Shown here: piece by piece, positions 51,135 to 62,850 of the stretch
Position numbering within the stretch: position 1 is the stretch's first letter
Layout: each line of letters opens with the position of its first letter
NCBI GenBank assembly: GCA_032173965.1
Contig: CM063284.1
Location: 60,510,863-60,574,862, forward strand
DNA from: Sitta carolinensis
Lineage: Eukaryota > Chordata > Aves > Passeriformes > Sittidae
DNA length: 64,000 bases
Reading direction: 5' to 3'
Made by a program: the position numbers and the translations under genes
The notes under the pieces: generated by a model
Database searches by the model: none
Seen by the model: the letters and a program-made list of their open reading frames with translations, nothing else
Told to the model about the DNA's origin: nothing

Positions 51135-52984
51135 GTAAGTGACCAGGAAATACTTTTTTTTGTTAGCCCAGTCTTTGTGGGGAAACTCAAGCTGCCCAGC
51201 ACCAAAATAAAATATAGAGGAAATTGGATCGTAATTGCATTTTGGAAGTAGATATAGGATCCAGAAAATGATATCAGGGGGACAAATTAATTCCTACTGT
51301 AATTACATTGATGTCAGTGCACTTAATCCATGGAAAAATTTGTCCTGATGACTTCAAGTATGGTTTGTACACAGAAGTCTAAACAACAAACCCCTTGTGC
51401 CTAATCAGAAAGACACCATGTTTGTTAGAGTTCTTTCTGTTGAAATGGAAAAAAACCAAAAAAAAACAAAAGAAAGAAGATAGCCAAAACCCTTCAATAT
51501 TTGTATGAGTTGAAAGTACAGTTACTTGCTTTAATTTGCTGAACTAGTAAATTCCACTGTGTTTATATTTTGTTTCCTTAATACAAAGTTCTTAAAATAC
51601 TCTGCAAAAGGACATTTTTCTTCCCTTGAGGGAGATTCTCTGAGTTTTGCCTAACAAAATCAGTGATGGAATTGGAAGCAGGAGACAAGTAGTTGTCTGT
51701 GACAAAAGGCTCCCAGGTTTCTCTCTGCATTAATCTCTTTGATGACTAACTAGGGAGTTGCAAACATCTTATACAGAACACAGCAGCTATATTTGCATCA
51801 TGGTCCACAAGCTCAGGACTCACCCAACCAACACCACCAACCACCCAAGCAATCTCTGGAGCAAACCAGAGTGTGAAAAGCTGGCCCCACCCTCCTCTTT
51901 AGAGCAGATCCAGGTGCATTGGCCTTGCTGTCCAGCTGCTTACATGTCTCCTTATCAATAATGTCCTGATTCTTTGTTAGGTGGATAGTGTCACAAAGTC
52001 TTTCCTTGTTCCTGCCTGGAAAGGTAGCAGGTATTTGCAAGGCAATGCAAATGCATGAAGCCAGCTTAGGGCTACATGCAAAATTTAAGCTTTCCAACAA
52101 GGCCAGTTAAAGTGCAACAGAGAAATGCTTTACATTTCCAGATTTAACTTTGTCAAACCTGAATGCTTTGGTACAGTATACAGGAGAGATCTGTATGTTT
52201 TATCAGGCTCTTGGTAAAACTATAAGAAAAAAAGACCTTGTTCCAAAGGGGCAAATCTTTGGCTTCTTGATGCAGTTTAATTTATTACTCATATATGATT
52301 GCTGTGATAATATAAGCCTGCTGTGTAAACAGCATGTTGCCTCTCCATGTAGACACTGATTTATATGTCTCATCACCCACTGAAGATAAAGCAGGGAACA
52401 GTCCAGGCAAAAAAGATAGCCAGCTAACTCCATAGCCAGTAAAGCACATCTTTTGTTTTGGTTGATCTGCTGTTTGGCTCAAAAAAAAGAATAGATATGC
52501 TAATAAAAAGGATTATCACATAAATTTCTTCAAGTTGGTATAACTAAATGCAGTGCTGGAGCCAGCAGTTCCCAAATTAAATTCACCCTTCTGTGATGGA
52601 GTCAGTAGATTACTGACTAGACCTTCAACTTTCCAAGATCTAAGTTAAATGATTGTATTCATACAAAAGAGGGTTTGGAAAGTCTTGCTTTTCACTTGCT
52701 AATTTATCCTTGTGAAATAGAAAGAATTTGGTTTGGTTTCTTTCCAGCAATATATGTGTCCTAATGTGTTAAACATTTATTAAGGAGCAGAATTTTTATA
52801 TGGAAGTTGGAAGGCAGATGGTTAAAGTAAAAACCCCCGCAGGCTGTCCATTCTAATATGTAAACAAAGGGATCTTTATGTTTTGCCTGTTCAACATTTC
52901 TTGAAAATTGTTCTTTACCAAACTGCAGCACCTGCAGTAACCAGAAGCAGCTCTCTTTCTCTCCTCTATAGCCAAGGTTCATAG

Positions 52985-53330
52985 GGTGCTGAGTGCCCAG
53001 TTTCCATTGCCTTTGCTTGCTTTATACGCCTGCTGATTTCAGAGAAATTAACAGGTGTTTGACAGGCGCTCTGACATAACAATATCTGTGTCCCATGTTC
53101 GATAGCAAGACAATGAAAATAAGCTTGTGCTTCATACTTACTGAAAAGTAAACATCAGCTGAGCACTGGAGAGCAAAGGGCTTTTAGGTACTGAATTCTT
53201 TCTGAGATATATAGCCCATCAGAAGCTTGCAACTGGCTCATAATTTATAAACCCATTTTATAATACGTCGGAAGAGATTATGTAATAAACTCACAGGTAA
53301 AGAACAAGGTAAAGGGGTAAAATCACAGAC
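52985..53330. promoter_or_regulatory. Candidate conserved non-coding stretch
   Basis: Motif-rich unique sequence: CAGGTG E-box (53052-53057), TTTGACAG (53058-53065), SOX-like AACAAT (53078-53083), and a TTTATAA/TTTTATAA pair near 53245-53262 followed by a CpG in TACGTCGG. It reads like a conserved element, with no repeats and clustered developmental-factor motifs. No alignment evidence. Confidence 0.15.
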
Positions 53331-53559
53331 TGAGTGTGTTAACAAACAGTTAACGGTCCTGTTTCTATTAACTGGAATGGTGAAGTGTTGCAAGGGAGGC
53401 AGTAAAACAGAGTATCCATGTAAGTACCAAGCTGCAGAGACTACCTTTGTTAGCTTTCTCCTGCTTGAGTATACTGAATGCAATTTGTTTGTTAAAACGC
53501 TGCTTCTGCTACTACCATAGTGCACCCAAATATTTTCCATTCCTATAAACTAACTAATC

Positions 53560-53658
53560 AGGAAAAAAAAAAAAAAAAGGAAGGAAGATATGAAAAACGA
53601 TAAAAGAAAAATTAAAAAAAAAAAAAAAGAAGGGAAAAAAAAAAAAAAGAAAGAGGAA
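53560..53658. repeat. A-rich polypurine tract
   Basis: Almost pure purine for about 100 bases (A runs of 16, 15 and 14 broken by GG, GAAGGG and GAAAGAGG, with a few C and T). Long polypurine sequence can form triplex DNA and excludes nucleosomes. Confidence 0.88.
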
Positions 53659-53779
53659 TTCTGCCAGACAGTCCTATCTGAACTTAATTCTCTGAGTGTC
53701 ATATGTCTGTCACATATACTGTGTCCCTTGGAATAATAATAATTGAGCCAGGCAGCTGAGTCTTGCTGTGGGTATCTAC

Positions 53780-53817
53780 GGGGAGGGGGGGGGGGGGTGG
53801 GTGTGGGGAGGTGGGGG
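53780..53817 (+). promoter_or_regulatory. G-run cluster, potential G-quadruplex
   Basis: Five G runs of 4, 13, 3, 4 and 5 within 38 bases (from 53780), separated by short A, T, TGT or AGGT linkers. This meets the usual four-run G-quadruplex rule several times over. It lies directly upstream of the TATA-like element at 53823. Confidence 0.7.
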
Positions 53818-53822
53818 CTGCG

Positions 53823-53853
53823 ATAAAAGACTCATCAGTTTCAGCTTAGTTCA
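53823..53853 (+). promoter_or_regulatory. Candidate core promoter (TATA-like plus initiator spacing)
   Basis: ATAAAAG at 53823-53829 follows the G-rich block. TTCAGT with its A at 53853 sits 29-30 bases further on, the normal TATA-to-initiator distance. The first ATG after it is at 53884. The match to a full initiator consensus is only partial. Confidence 0.2.
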
Positions 53854-53883
53854 GTAGACATCTGTGTAGCAGAGGACCTCGTG

Positions 53884-54102
53884 ATGATCCTGGCAGCAGC
53901 TCTTTTCATTTGGGTTTGGCTTTTTGTGCTGAATGCTTTTTGTACTGAGTCCCCGTACCAGCCTGTCTCAGCACTTTCAGAGCCAGAGCTTTTTCTCTTC
54001 ATAAGCTCTAGGTTTTTTTACAGGCCACTGAGTCTGACTGGAGCTGTATCCAGAATTACAGAAAGCAGCAACCACCTGTCACCAGGACATTGTGCACAAT
54101 GA
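53884..54102 (+). CDS. Small ORF with signal-peptide-like N-terminus, speculative
   Basis: The ORF has 72 codons from ATG 53884 (G at -3, A at +4), which is the first ATG after the candidate promoter. Residues 1-20 (MILAAALFIWVWLFVLNAFC) form a strongly hydrophobic stretch with a plausible signal-peptidase site after AFC. The rest (TESPYQPVSALSEPE, a second hydrophobic patch, then RITESSNHLSPGHCAQ) matches no family I know. A donor-like CTG/GTAAGA lies at 54346/54347, beyond the stop, so the ORF could be complete in a first exon or lie in a non-coding transcript. T-rich sequence readily encodes Leu, Phe and Trp, so the hydrophobic start may be chance. Confidence 0.13.
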   Translation: MILAAALFIWVWLFVLNAFCTESPYQPVSALSEPELFLFISSRFFYRPLSLTGAVSRITESSNHLSPGHCAQ

Positions 54103-57100
54103 AGGGGGAGAGCAGTGGGCTGGGGGTGGGGAGATGGAGTGAGCCAGCTGACTGCAGGGGATTTCTGAGAAGCAGGACCCTGATTATCCATTTGCAAACA
54201 TGGGAAATGATGACAGTGGTTGGAAGCTTTGAAGAGACTGGGGGAAGGGGAAAGAGAGAAGCCAAAAAGAAAAGGACTGGGGGGCTAAAAGGGACCCTGT
54301 GCAGAAAATAATGATAAATTTATCTTTTCATATTCCTTGATCACTGGTAAGATTTGTTCTACATGTGATCCCCTCAGCTCAGCAGAATCTTTATGCACTA
54401 CATGGGGTTTTTTTTGCATAATTTGACAATATTTTTCTTTTTTTCTGACTCTTTGAAGACTGTATTGCCTACTCCAGTACTAGGATGGGTATCAGTAAGG
54501 AAAAAAAATATTCAATTGCATATGTCTCCTGATTCAGACACATTAATTGCACTTCAGATTTTCTGGTGATGCAGATTCAGTACCCTTCTCACACAGAGGA
54601 ATTAACATTACTTTCTCACTTGTGGGGCCTCTGTTCTCACTTCTTTCTTTGGAAAACATTTACAATGGCTGGTCAGTTTATCTGAAATACTACTTTGAAT
54701 GGTGCAAGCTGTCTTATTAAACCAGAGCATACTAAAAATATCATGCCATTTCTGTGGAGAATAATTTTATTCTCTAGCAAATAACAAAAGTGCATGGAAA
54801 TTTACTTTGATAGCTTATTTTACAGTAAAAACTGTATCCATGAAAATATCAAATCCTTATTGGGCAGAATAACATTCTATTCTATGAAGTATGGAGAACA
54901 TTATGGCCCCACAGCATTACAGAACTGTGTAATAACAGTCAGATAAAATCCTAATGTCTTTTGCCTGAAAAAAATTCCACTAGTAACACTAAAGGAGGTT
55001 TTCATTGAACTGAAATGTATCCATCTGAACTACACCCTGATTTTTCCCCTTGTATCTAATACAGAAATTGTCATTCCAGAGGTAAAACCTGGGATCAACT
55101 ATCTTAGAACAGGACTAATTGCCCTCTGGAGAAGATGGTGTCTCCTTCTGGGTATTCTGTGTGCTCTAAAACTGAGCTCTAGTTAGGCACCTGACTTTTA
55201 GGTTATTGAAGTTAAATGAGGTGAATCCCAACCTAAAACACATGCTTCTGTCCCAGGATTATTTTTAAAAATGCACGGCAGAACATTAGGCTGACAGTTA
55301 CTGTATGTGTCATAATTTTTTTGATCTTTACTTTAACCTGTGTATTTTGTAAATATTTCTGATGTATTTCTTTCAAGTGCTGGAACAATGAGGCTGTCCC
55401 TGAAGTTACTGGTCAGGGGGCAGTGCTGTCACAGGGACCAAAGAAGAAAGGAGAAGTCTCAGCCAGAGCAACTGTGTTACTTTTCAAAGGCATGTGTCCT
55501 TACAGCCCTGGACTGGCTCTCACGCCTGACGTGTTCAGTGAGATGACTAGGACCTTTTTGACCTTAAAATGGAGGTACGAACAAGAATGTAAAACACTGT
55601 GCTGAGATTATTCCTTTTTTACTCAATAATCTTGTGAGTGATACAAATATAAGGACGTTCCCTGCTTAGCATAAGCTTCTCTTGCATTCTGATTGTCCTA
55701 CTTCATTTTTCTTTGTTTCATTAGCCAACTCCATACAGGACCTTAAGAGTGTGGTACAATAAGATATAAAAATATACTCAAAAGTAGGAATGTTGTGAAT
55801 GCTCCTAAACCAGGATAGCAGCACATCTCTTGGTTACTTATAGGGATATAGACTCACAGTAATGAAGGATTGGTTCAGTCCAAATTTATCTGTTCTTGTG
55901 AAAATACAAAATACAGATAATTAATATAAAACATTATGGTGCTTTAATGAAGACACAGAAGGTGTAATCTGTTTATAATAAAGGGAGTTATTTTGACTTC
56001 ATTGGGGACTTAATGATGCAAATCACTAGTTCTTACCTTCACTGTCAGGCAGCTGATGTAGTGGTCATAAGGCTAGAATATAATTTTGGTTTCTTTGGTG
56101 TGGTACTGAAGTATTAATGTCAAAAAGTAAAAGAGGTAATGTAATATGTAGTGACTTGATTAATTTCCATTCCTGTTTTTACTTTTGGGTTTTTCAGACT
56201 CCATAGAAATGGAATTGTAGATATGTACTGAAAAAATCAGAAAATAATAGCTGTGTCTCTAGCAACATGAGGCTCTTGTTATGCCAATGACCTTTCCCTT
56301 CATACATGTTACAGTTTTTAATTTACTACTGGTGTGACTGTGTCATACAATATAATGACAAGCATGTGTTCCCTAGTTCAACTGCAAGTTTTTGATGGTT
56401 TTGGTAGCTAATAAGCCCAAGGACCCAGGAAAGATCTGGAAATTAGTTTATTCCCTGTAGAAATAAAAAATTAATTTTGCACAAGGTATCAGGAGAACAC
56501 ACTATTTATGACTTACTTATCCACTGAGAACAACTTTTATTTGAGAGGTGACCTCGTCCAAACCAACAATCTTCTTCCAAGGGCTGCTTAATGCTGTGAA
56601 ATATATCTCAATATAGCACCTTCACATCTGTTAATGTTGCATGTTTGGCTTTAACTTGCAAGTTAGACGGCACTGATGAGCTCCTTCCCTTCCTTCCCTG
56701 CTATTTTCTATGTGAGCTGTACTAGGTCACACACTAAGTCAGAAGTTTGCCCTTGGTGTCCACCAAAATACATGGAAAGCATTACTCAAAATGTATTAAA
56801 GACTTCACTGAATTCACAAGGAAAATTTTTCACTTTATTTTAATCTTTGAAGAATCTCTCACTATGCATTTGGTTGCTAAAAATACTGAAGTCCTTCAAA
56901 CTATCCCTAAAGCAAGAAGGTGTTTCATTCCTCTTAAATCTTTGTAGATTTAAACAAGAGGAAAAGGGAGATGTAAGTGCACAAGGAATAGCTGACATTA
57001 GAAACTCCTATTTGTTGCTGGCACCTGCCCATGGCCAAATTAGAGAGACACTGAAGGAAAGAAGATTCCTCTTTCTTTCTTAAGAAGGTCTTAAGGTATT

Positions 57101-57155
57101 CCTTAAATTACTCACTTCTATTCAAAGTGTAACTGGAATAATTTGAATAACTAAA
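54103..57155. other. Unique non-coding DNA
   Basis: A purine-rich stretch at about 54090-54300 (GGGGGAAGGGGAAAGAG type) follows the small ORF; the rest is AT-rich and unremarkable. No repeat or gene recognised. Confidence 0.5.
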
Positions 57156-57315
57156 ATTCCCTAGACTATCCTAAGTTGGAAGGGAGCCACAAGGATCATT
57201 GAAAAAAAGCTCTCCTTGTCCCGCACTGGACCACCCCATAAATCACAGCATGTGTCCAAGAGCATTACCCAAATGTTTCTTGAACTCTGGAAGGCTAGTG
57301 ATGTCACTACTGCAC
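57156..57315 (-). mobile_element. CR1 LINE 3' fragment (- orientation)
   Basis: On + the reverse complement of a CR1 tail is visible: AAGTTGGAAGGGAGCCACAA, GGATCATTGAAAA, CATGTGTCCAAGAGCATTAC, CCAAATGTTTCTTGAACTCT and GGAAGGCTAGTGATGTCACT. Homology stops near TACTGCACC, so only about 160 bases of the 3' end remain. A different CR1 subfamily from the copy at 42475 is likely. Confidence 0.85.
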
Positions 57316-59990
57316 CTTGACTCAAATTCACTGATTGACAGCAATTCAGTTTGGATTATTTACTGATATTTTTTCTCATTCTTCTCAGACATTATGGAAG
57401 AAAATTGACCTGACAGTCATGTAAAACTTTATCTCCTGAATGAACTTGTTGGTGTGAAGTATTCAAACCAAATTTTGAGGTTCTACTCATTTCTCTGATA
57501 ATTTTCTTTATGAACATATCTTAGATCAGGGTATTTTTCCAAGGATGCACGAAACTTTGAACTAATTGGAAAATGCTTGCCTTGAATATAAATATTTGGA
57601 ATGCTTGTCTTCTTTCCATTAGATCTGTCTGCAACAAATAGAATTTCTGAAGCTTTGTTTATAGGGAAAATACCTATATTATTATAGATATATTAACAAA
57701 TAAATTCAGTTACAAAAATCCCTTTTTCCTTTGACCGTAAAAGCGACACTCTTCAAAGATGAAGATTTGTGTATCTCTAAGAGACATACCAACACTGTTG
57801 CAAAAATAAATTTAGCTATCCTTCTGCTACAATGACAAAACTGTGGTTAAAAATGAGATTGCTGACTGGAGCATGCCACCACTCTCCTTCAGCACACGAC
57901 CAGCAAAAGCTTAATGGCCTCAAAGGCTTCATGTCATCAGAAGATATGCCTGCTTTTGGCTTGCCAAACATGGCAATTTCAGTTTGCTGTGTTTGCCTAG
58001 AACATTTACCTATCCTGGTCCCGACTAGAAGAACAGTAGTATCAAAAATTAATTTCTTTATTAGTCTGAAAAAAAAAAAAAAACTGTCTAGCAGGAGCAG
58101 TAAGAAAACACAGGCCTGAACAGAAGATGGTAATTCTGTTCTACATCTCTCATTCTGGCTACACCCCCACCTGGAAGAGGGAGATGTTGGTTGTCTTACA
58201 TTCCTTTAATTGTAATCGCAACACAGTATTTATTTCAATATGCAGGGAAGTAGGAGAAATGAAGCTCAGTGAGAGCAGAAATAACAGAAGCAAGAGTCAA
58301 ATAAATATGCACAATATCTTTACTGGAGATGACATGGAGCAGACTTCTTGCTCCCTAATAACAAAACCATGCAATATTTCTTCTTAAACAGCTTATGGAT
58401 GCTGTACTTAAAACACAGTTTAAGATTTGATCTTGGGGGCAGAGGTGAAAACAATACTAAAACATTATTTTAACAGATGATATAAACATGGGTAACTTGT
58501 GAATGGTAAGCACAAGGAAGATGAGGCAAACAAGTTCTGATCTCCTTAATGTTAAACTGAATTCATCTGGTGGTGCTGAGCCTTTGCAGAAGACAGCATG
58601 TGACTGTGGTGAGCTTGCTGAGATGAAGCTCTAGGGCTCAGGAGAAGCCAAGAACTGATGTGTCAAGCTGTTAATCAGAAAATTCTGGGCAATGATAGAG
58701 GATGATGCTAAAGATATGGGAGAAGCATAAAGAGGTAAAATTTGCTTTAAAAAAAAATATCGAAGGACAATCTTTTAAACTGTCATAGATACTCCCTGTC
58801 ATTCAATGCTTTGGTTGTTTCCTTGCAGGACACTATACCCAATTTTAATAGAGCATCAGGCAGAGGTTTAGGGAATTCTTTAGCATTGGCTGAAATGTGG
58901 CAGACGATGGTAAAGTTCTGTCAGATGTCCATACAGCACATGCAAATCACACCACACTAGTGCCACCACATTCTTGGGACAGGAAATAACTGGTGCACAT
59001 ATACTCTGTGTCAGGGCACTTTATGAATGGGACACAGTGCGCTCTCTACATGTTCATGCAGGACATACAGTTCAACAGTTTCTGTTTCGTTCTGCTGCTT
59101 CTCTGAATCATAAAAAGGCAAAAATGTAGTGAGGGAAATTGTGTGCTTTATTTTTAATTGGGGGGGTGGTGGTGAGGTTGTTTTCTTGGGGTTTTTTTTT
59201 GCTTTCTTGGTTGTTTGGTTTGGGTGTGCTTTGTTTTTTTCTTATTGATGTGCTACACATACATTTAGAAGATTGTTCTTTGGCCAAAAATTTGACACTA
59301 GTCAAGTCAAGATGGGGTTTGAAATATCTTAGGTTATGGCAAGAAGTTGAGGTCTTGGCTGACATACTGAATTTTCAGCATATCTCCAAAGCTGCTCACA
59401 TTTAAAAAACTAGACAATATGTATCCTAAGAGCTCTCATAATATAACATTTATGAATTTGTAATTAACGTAATAATCAAAGAACACTTAAGAAACCCAGG
59501 TAAGGGTAGTTTCAGCTACTTCTTTCTGTTTCCTTTCCACATTAACTTAGAACCATCTCCCTTCTCCCCTTCCCTGGGGAAGCAAACCGTTGTATAGTGG
59601 CTGTGCAGCTGCTGGATAGGCTCTGCACTTAAGCTGTGGGAACAGGGGTGTGCTGGATCCATGCTCAGGACACTGATCCACTTGTGGTCTCTCAATAACT
59701 CCAGAAGGGTGTGCACAGCTAAATGCTTGCCTGTCCTCTGTCATGCCACATTTGTCCTGCTCCTGAACTCTCCTGCTTCTTCTTTTGCTGTGGAGCATGA
59801 ATCCTAACAGGGGGAAGAAATCCAAGAATTCATAACAAAACATGGGGTAAAAAGACCATCTCCATTGAAGTTAATAATCAGCAGGGTCCAAATTACCTCT
59901 TATTAGCATTTATTTTACAAAAGAGGCAGGGTATAATTTTGCGATAGATTCAGATTTGGAGAGGGACTATAATCAGCCTCCTGAAGAGAT
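57316..59990. other. Unique non-coding DNA
   Basis: AT-rich sequence with a 15-base A run near 58070-58084 and a T/G-rich tract at 59160-59243. Nothing else recognised. Confidence 0.55.
59160..59243. repeat. T/G-rich low-complexity tract
   Basis: GGGGGGGTGGTGGTGAGG, then T runs with GG and GGGG blocks, almost free of A and with few C. Same compositional class as the other T/G tracts. Confidence 0.82.
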
Positions 59991-60089
59991 CTGCCTGAAG
60001 TACATGGCTGCTTATTTCTTTTCCAAATTGCACCGCTCTCTTTCCCCCTCTTGTGCTTACCCCTCCCGCCCCGTCCTCTTTCTTGATCT

Positions 60090-60580
60090 CTTTGAATAAT
60101 GCAATCACTTTGAATAGCCCAGACAGGCCTGAAGATTAGGGAGCCTGTTTGTGGAGCGGGGGGCCAGCTGAATAGGCGCAGGAGGCTGGCTCCCCGGGAA
60201 AACAAGGCGCTGGGAACTAGGCCAACTGTGAAGAGCATGTGCAGGGAGGGACTGAATAGGCAAGCAGCCGGCCAGCCCATATGTCAGGCTGTGCCACAAA
60301 GACTTCTCTGCACATCTACCATGACAAACAGGATTACCGAAGACAATTAATCTGGCACGCTTTATCAAAATCAAGCGCTGACCCCCAACCTCTCCCCCCA
60401 GCATGCAGCAGATGCCACGCTCCAATTCAATGGAGCTCAAGTGTTCCCTTTTTCGCTGCTGAAAGGCATCCAAAGCCTGAATAAGGTTGGCGTGGACTAA
60501 TTGCAAACACTGTCTGATGGTGACAGTCCTAATCAAATGAGATGAGCTCACCTTTTCTGTAAACTTCTAATGGGAAGGCT
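60090..60580. promoter_or_regulatory. Candidate conserved enhancer, CpG-richest stretch of the window
   Basis: This 490-base stretch has more than ten CpG dinucleotides, whereas most of the window has few. It carries a cluster of homeodomain motifs: GGATTA (60331-60336, OTX/PITX type), ATTAATC (60346-60352), CTAATTG (60497-60503) and CTAATC (60529-60534). Also present are TATCAAAATCAAGCGCTG, and TGACAG at 60521. It has no simple repeats and no family I recognise as mobile. Stops are sparse on -, giving overlapping 121- and 148-codon frames, but these have no domain and reflect GC content. Conserved element status is inferred from composition and motifs. Confidence 0.33.
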
Positions 60581-62233
60581 GGTGGCAGCTCCCCATCAGC
60601 TGCTGGCAGAAAGAGAAATGCATGGGGGATGAAGGGTTTCCCCCCTCCTTTCTCCCCCTTCCTTCTCACTGCCTGATGGAGGAAGAGGGCAGCCACACAC
60701 ATCCTTTCCTCTTGAGCCTTTTGGGTGCTGCATCATGGAAGGGATGGAGAAGGGAAAGCATTGGAGCCACTTCTGTGCAGTAGCATCTCTGCTCTGCAGA
60801 TGCCAAAGAGCAGCCAAAAAGCAGTGTGCTGACACTGCCATGCTAGAAAACAGGCTCGACATGCAGGCTGAGCCCTCAGCTGATGTCTGTGGAGCTGTAA
60901 ACATCCCCCTCAGTATCTGACCCTGCCTGTGGGATGTTCCTGTCAGCTCTGTAGTACAGAGTATAAACTTACACTCATTAAGACCAGTCATTTCTTTTCA
61001 TGTCCCTCCTGCTTGTTTTATTTTATTTACATTTCAACATATAGGAGTTTCAGAAAAGCCTGCCCAGTTGACCTTAATAGAAAATGAAAAGTGAAGTTCA
61101 ATAAGAGAGGGGGGAAAAGCAGTGAAAAACTAATAGTATTTTATCTTATTGCTTTTGTATTTACCTTACTGCTGTTCAAATAAGCAGCCCAGATTCTTGC
61201 TGCCCACCCTAGTATGCATAGGCATCTGTTCTACAGAAATGTCTCATGGGCAGTCTTCTCCTCACAGAAACTGTTTGTCCTCTTAGTCTCACTCAGATTA
61301 GAGCCAAGTGCCTGTGTTTCTGTATTGGCATCCTCTTGCTTGTTAGTGTGGATGGAGTGGAGGTTTGCATAGGCATGGATGAATGGTCCTTTCAAGTATT
61401 TTTTCCCCAAGTTTCAAGTGAAAGTTCTATATGTTCTAGTTAAAATTTGGTAGAGCCTCTCCAGTTTTATTAAGTTAAACCCCACTCATAAACAAATTTA
61501 AGAAAAAAGTAGTAGCAAGTTTTACAACACAGAACACAAGTTTCAGGATAGCCTTCCATTTTGTAAAATTTACACAAAAGAAAGGGTTAAAATGTTCGAC
61601 TTAGGAAATACTGTGAAAACTTCTCATAATATTTTAATGCAACATTTGTTTAAGCTGAGAAAGAAAAATATCACTTTTCTTCCCATACACACCTAAACCA
61701 AAAATTGTTTAAAATATTCTTAGTAACAATTTTTTTTTTCAAAGTTCTTTCCTGGCAATATGGACAGCATTTTGACCTGAATGGCATTTGCAGTTCCAAT
61801 CTGTTTTCTGTCTGAAATTTGACATTGAGATGTAGCTTCCCAACCTACTTTCATGGCTATCCTCAACATAGCACTTGATGCTTCAGTGATTTGAATGATT
61901 TTAACTTTTGTCTCGAAGTAAGGGTAGGTAGTAAGGGACTGACACATCCCATGTGCAGCAAAGGCACTGAGGAGCAAGGGGTTATTGATTATTTCGATTT
62001 CTGAAAAGAGGCTGTTAGGGTTGGGACCAACCAGGTTCACAATTTGACTCTGCCCACGAGACCATGTCCCTCTGTGCACGAACCTGTGGGGGCAGCTCCA
62101 GGTTCACCCATGTCCAGCAAGGGCAGAAGTCAATGCTGAGTGGTGGTCACTATGTATCTAGTTTCTAGAAGTTACAGTAACTTTGATTTACATTTTTCCT
62201 AAGTATGAATTCTCAGCACAATGTGTCCTAATT

Positions 62234-62274
62234 AAAAAAACAAACAAACAAACAAACAAAAAAAACAACACCCA
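62234..62274. repeat. (AAAC)n microsatellite
   Basis: About five AAAC units flanked by A runs of seven or eight. Confidence 0.92.
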
Positions 62275-62832
62275 AGACACCAGAGCTGAAATAACTATGT
62301 GGGTTGACACCTGCAGAAGCCAGGGCTGTGGGAAGGGATCGCTCACTGGAGCAGTGCTCTCCCACCTCTAGCTTTCATATCAGCAGTGCATTGCTAATGG
62401 TGCCCCTCGAATCTGCCAATGTTTCTTCTTCTTGCATAGAGAGAATGGGATGTTTAAATGATAGTTACAGATGGAGGAGCAGCTGATTTTGGTATTACAA
62501 TGTTTACACTCCAGCAGCATGTTCCAGCATTTGAGAAATATAGCACCCAAAGTGGGTCCAAATGGGAAATCAGAAAACAGAGCTAATATTGCTCAAGGCA
62601 CTGAGCAAAGGCCAGCTGCAGATCACACAGCAGTTTGTTGTTGTGGTACTCTGACATCCCATAGAACAACACTTTCCAGAAATCAAAGGCCAGGTTGTGT
62701 TTTTATTCAGAGTGTTAAAGTCAATTTCTAAGAAATCTCTGATAATGAACTATATAGAGCTAGGAGAGAACTAAACTGAAGCTAATGGCTGCTGTGTGAA
62801 AAAGATGAAGGAATAAGCTACAAATACTAATT

Positions 62833-62850
62833 AAAAAAAAAAAAAAAAAA
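62833..62850. repeat. Poly(A) run, 18 bases
   Basis: Uninterrupted A homopolymer after ATACTAATT, followed by GAAAAAATGAAAGGG. Confidence 0.9.

Larger units (their letters stand above)
42946..53559. other. Long stretch without recognised gene
   Basis: Contains the candidate regulatory stretches at 43160-43410, 46720-47115 and 52985-53330, low-complexity tracts at 43867-43924, 45610-45684 and 48464-48665, and the exon-like open block at 50960-51134. The rest is unique AT-rich sequence in which I see nothing specific. Confidence 0.5.

Noticed and set aside
60105..60551. 148-codon minus-strand frame (and 121-codon frame at 59915-60280)
   Set aside because: No domain or signal; low stop frequency follows from the raised GC of this stretch. 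The nucleotide-level enhancer reading explains it better.
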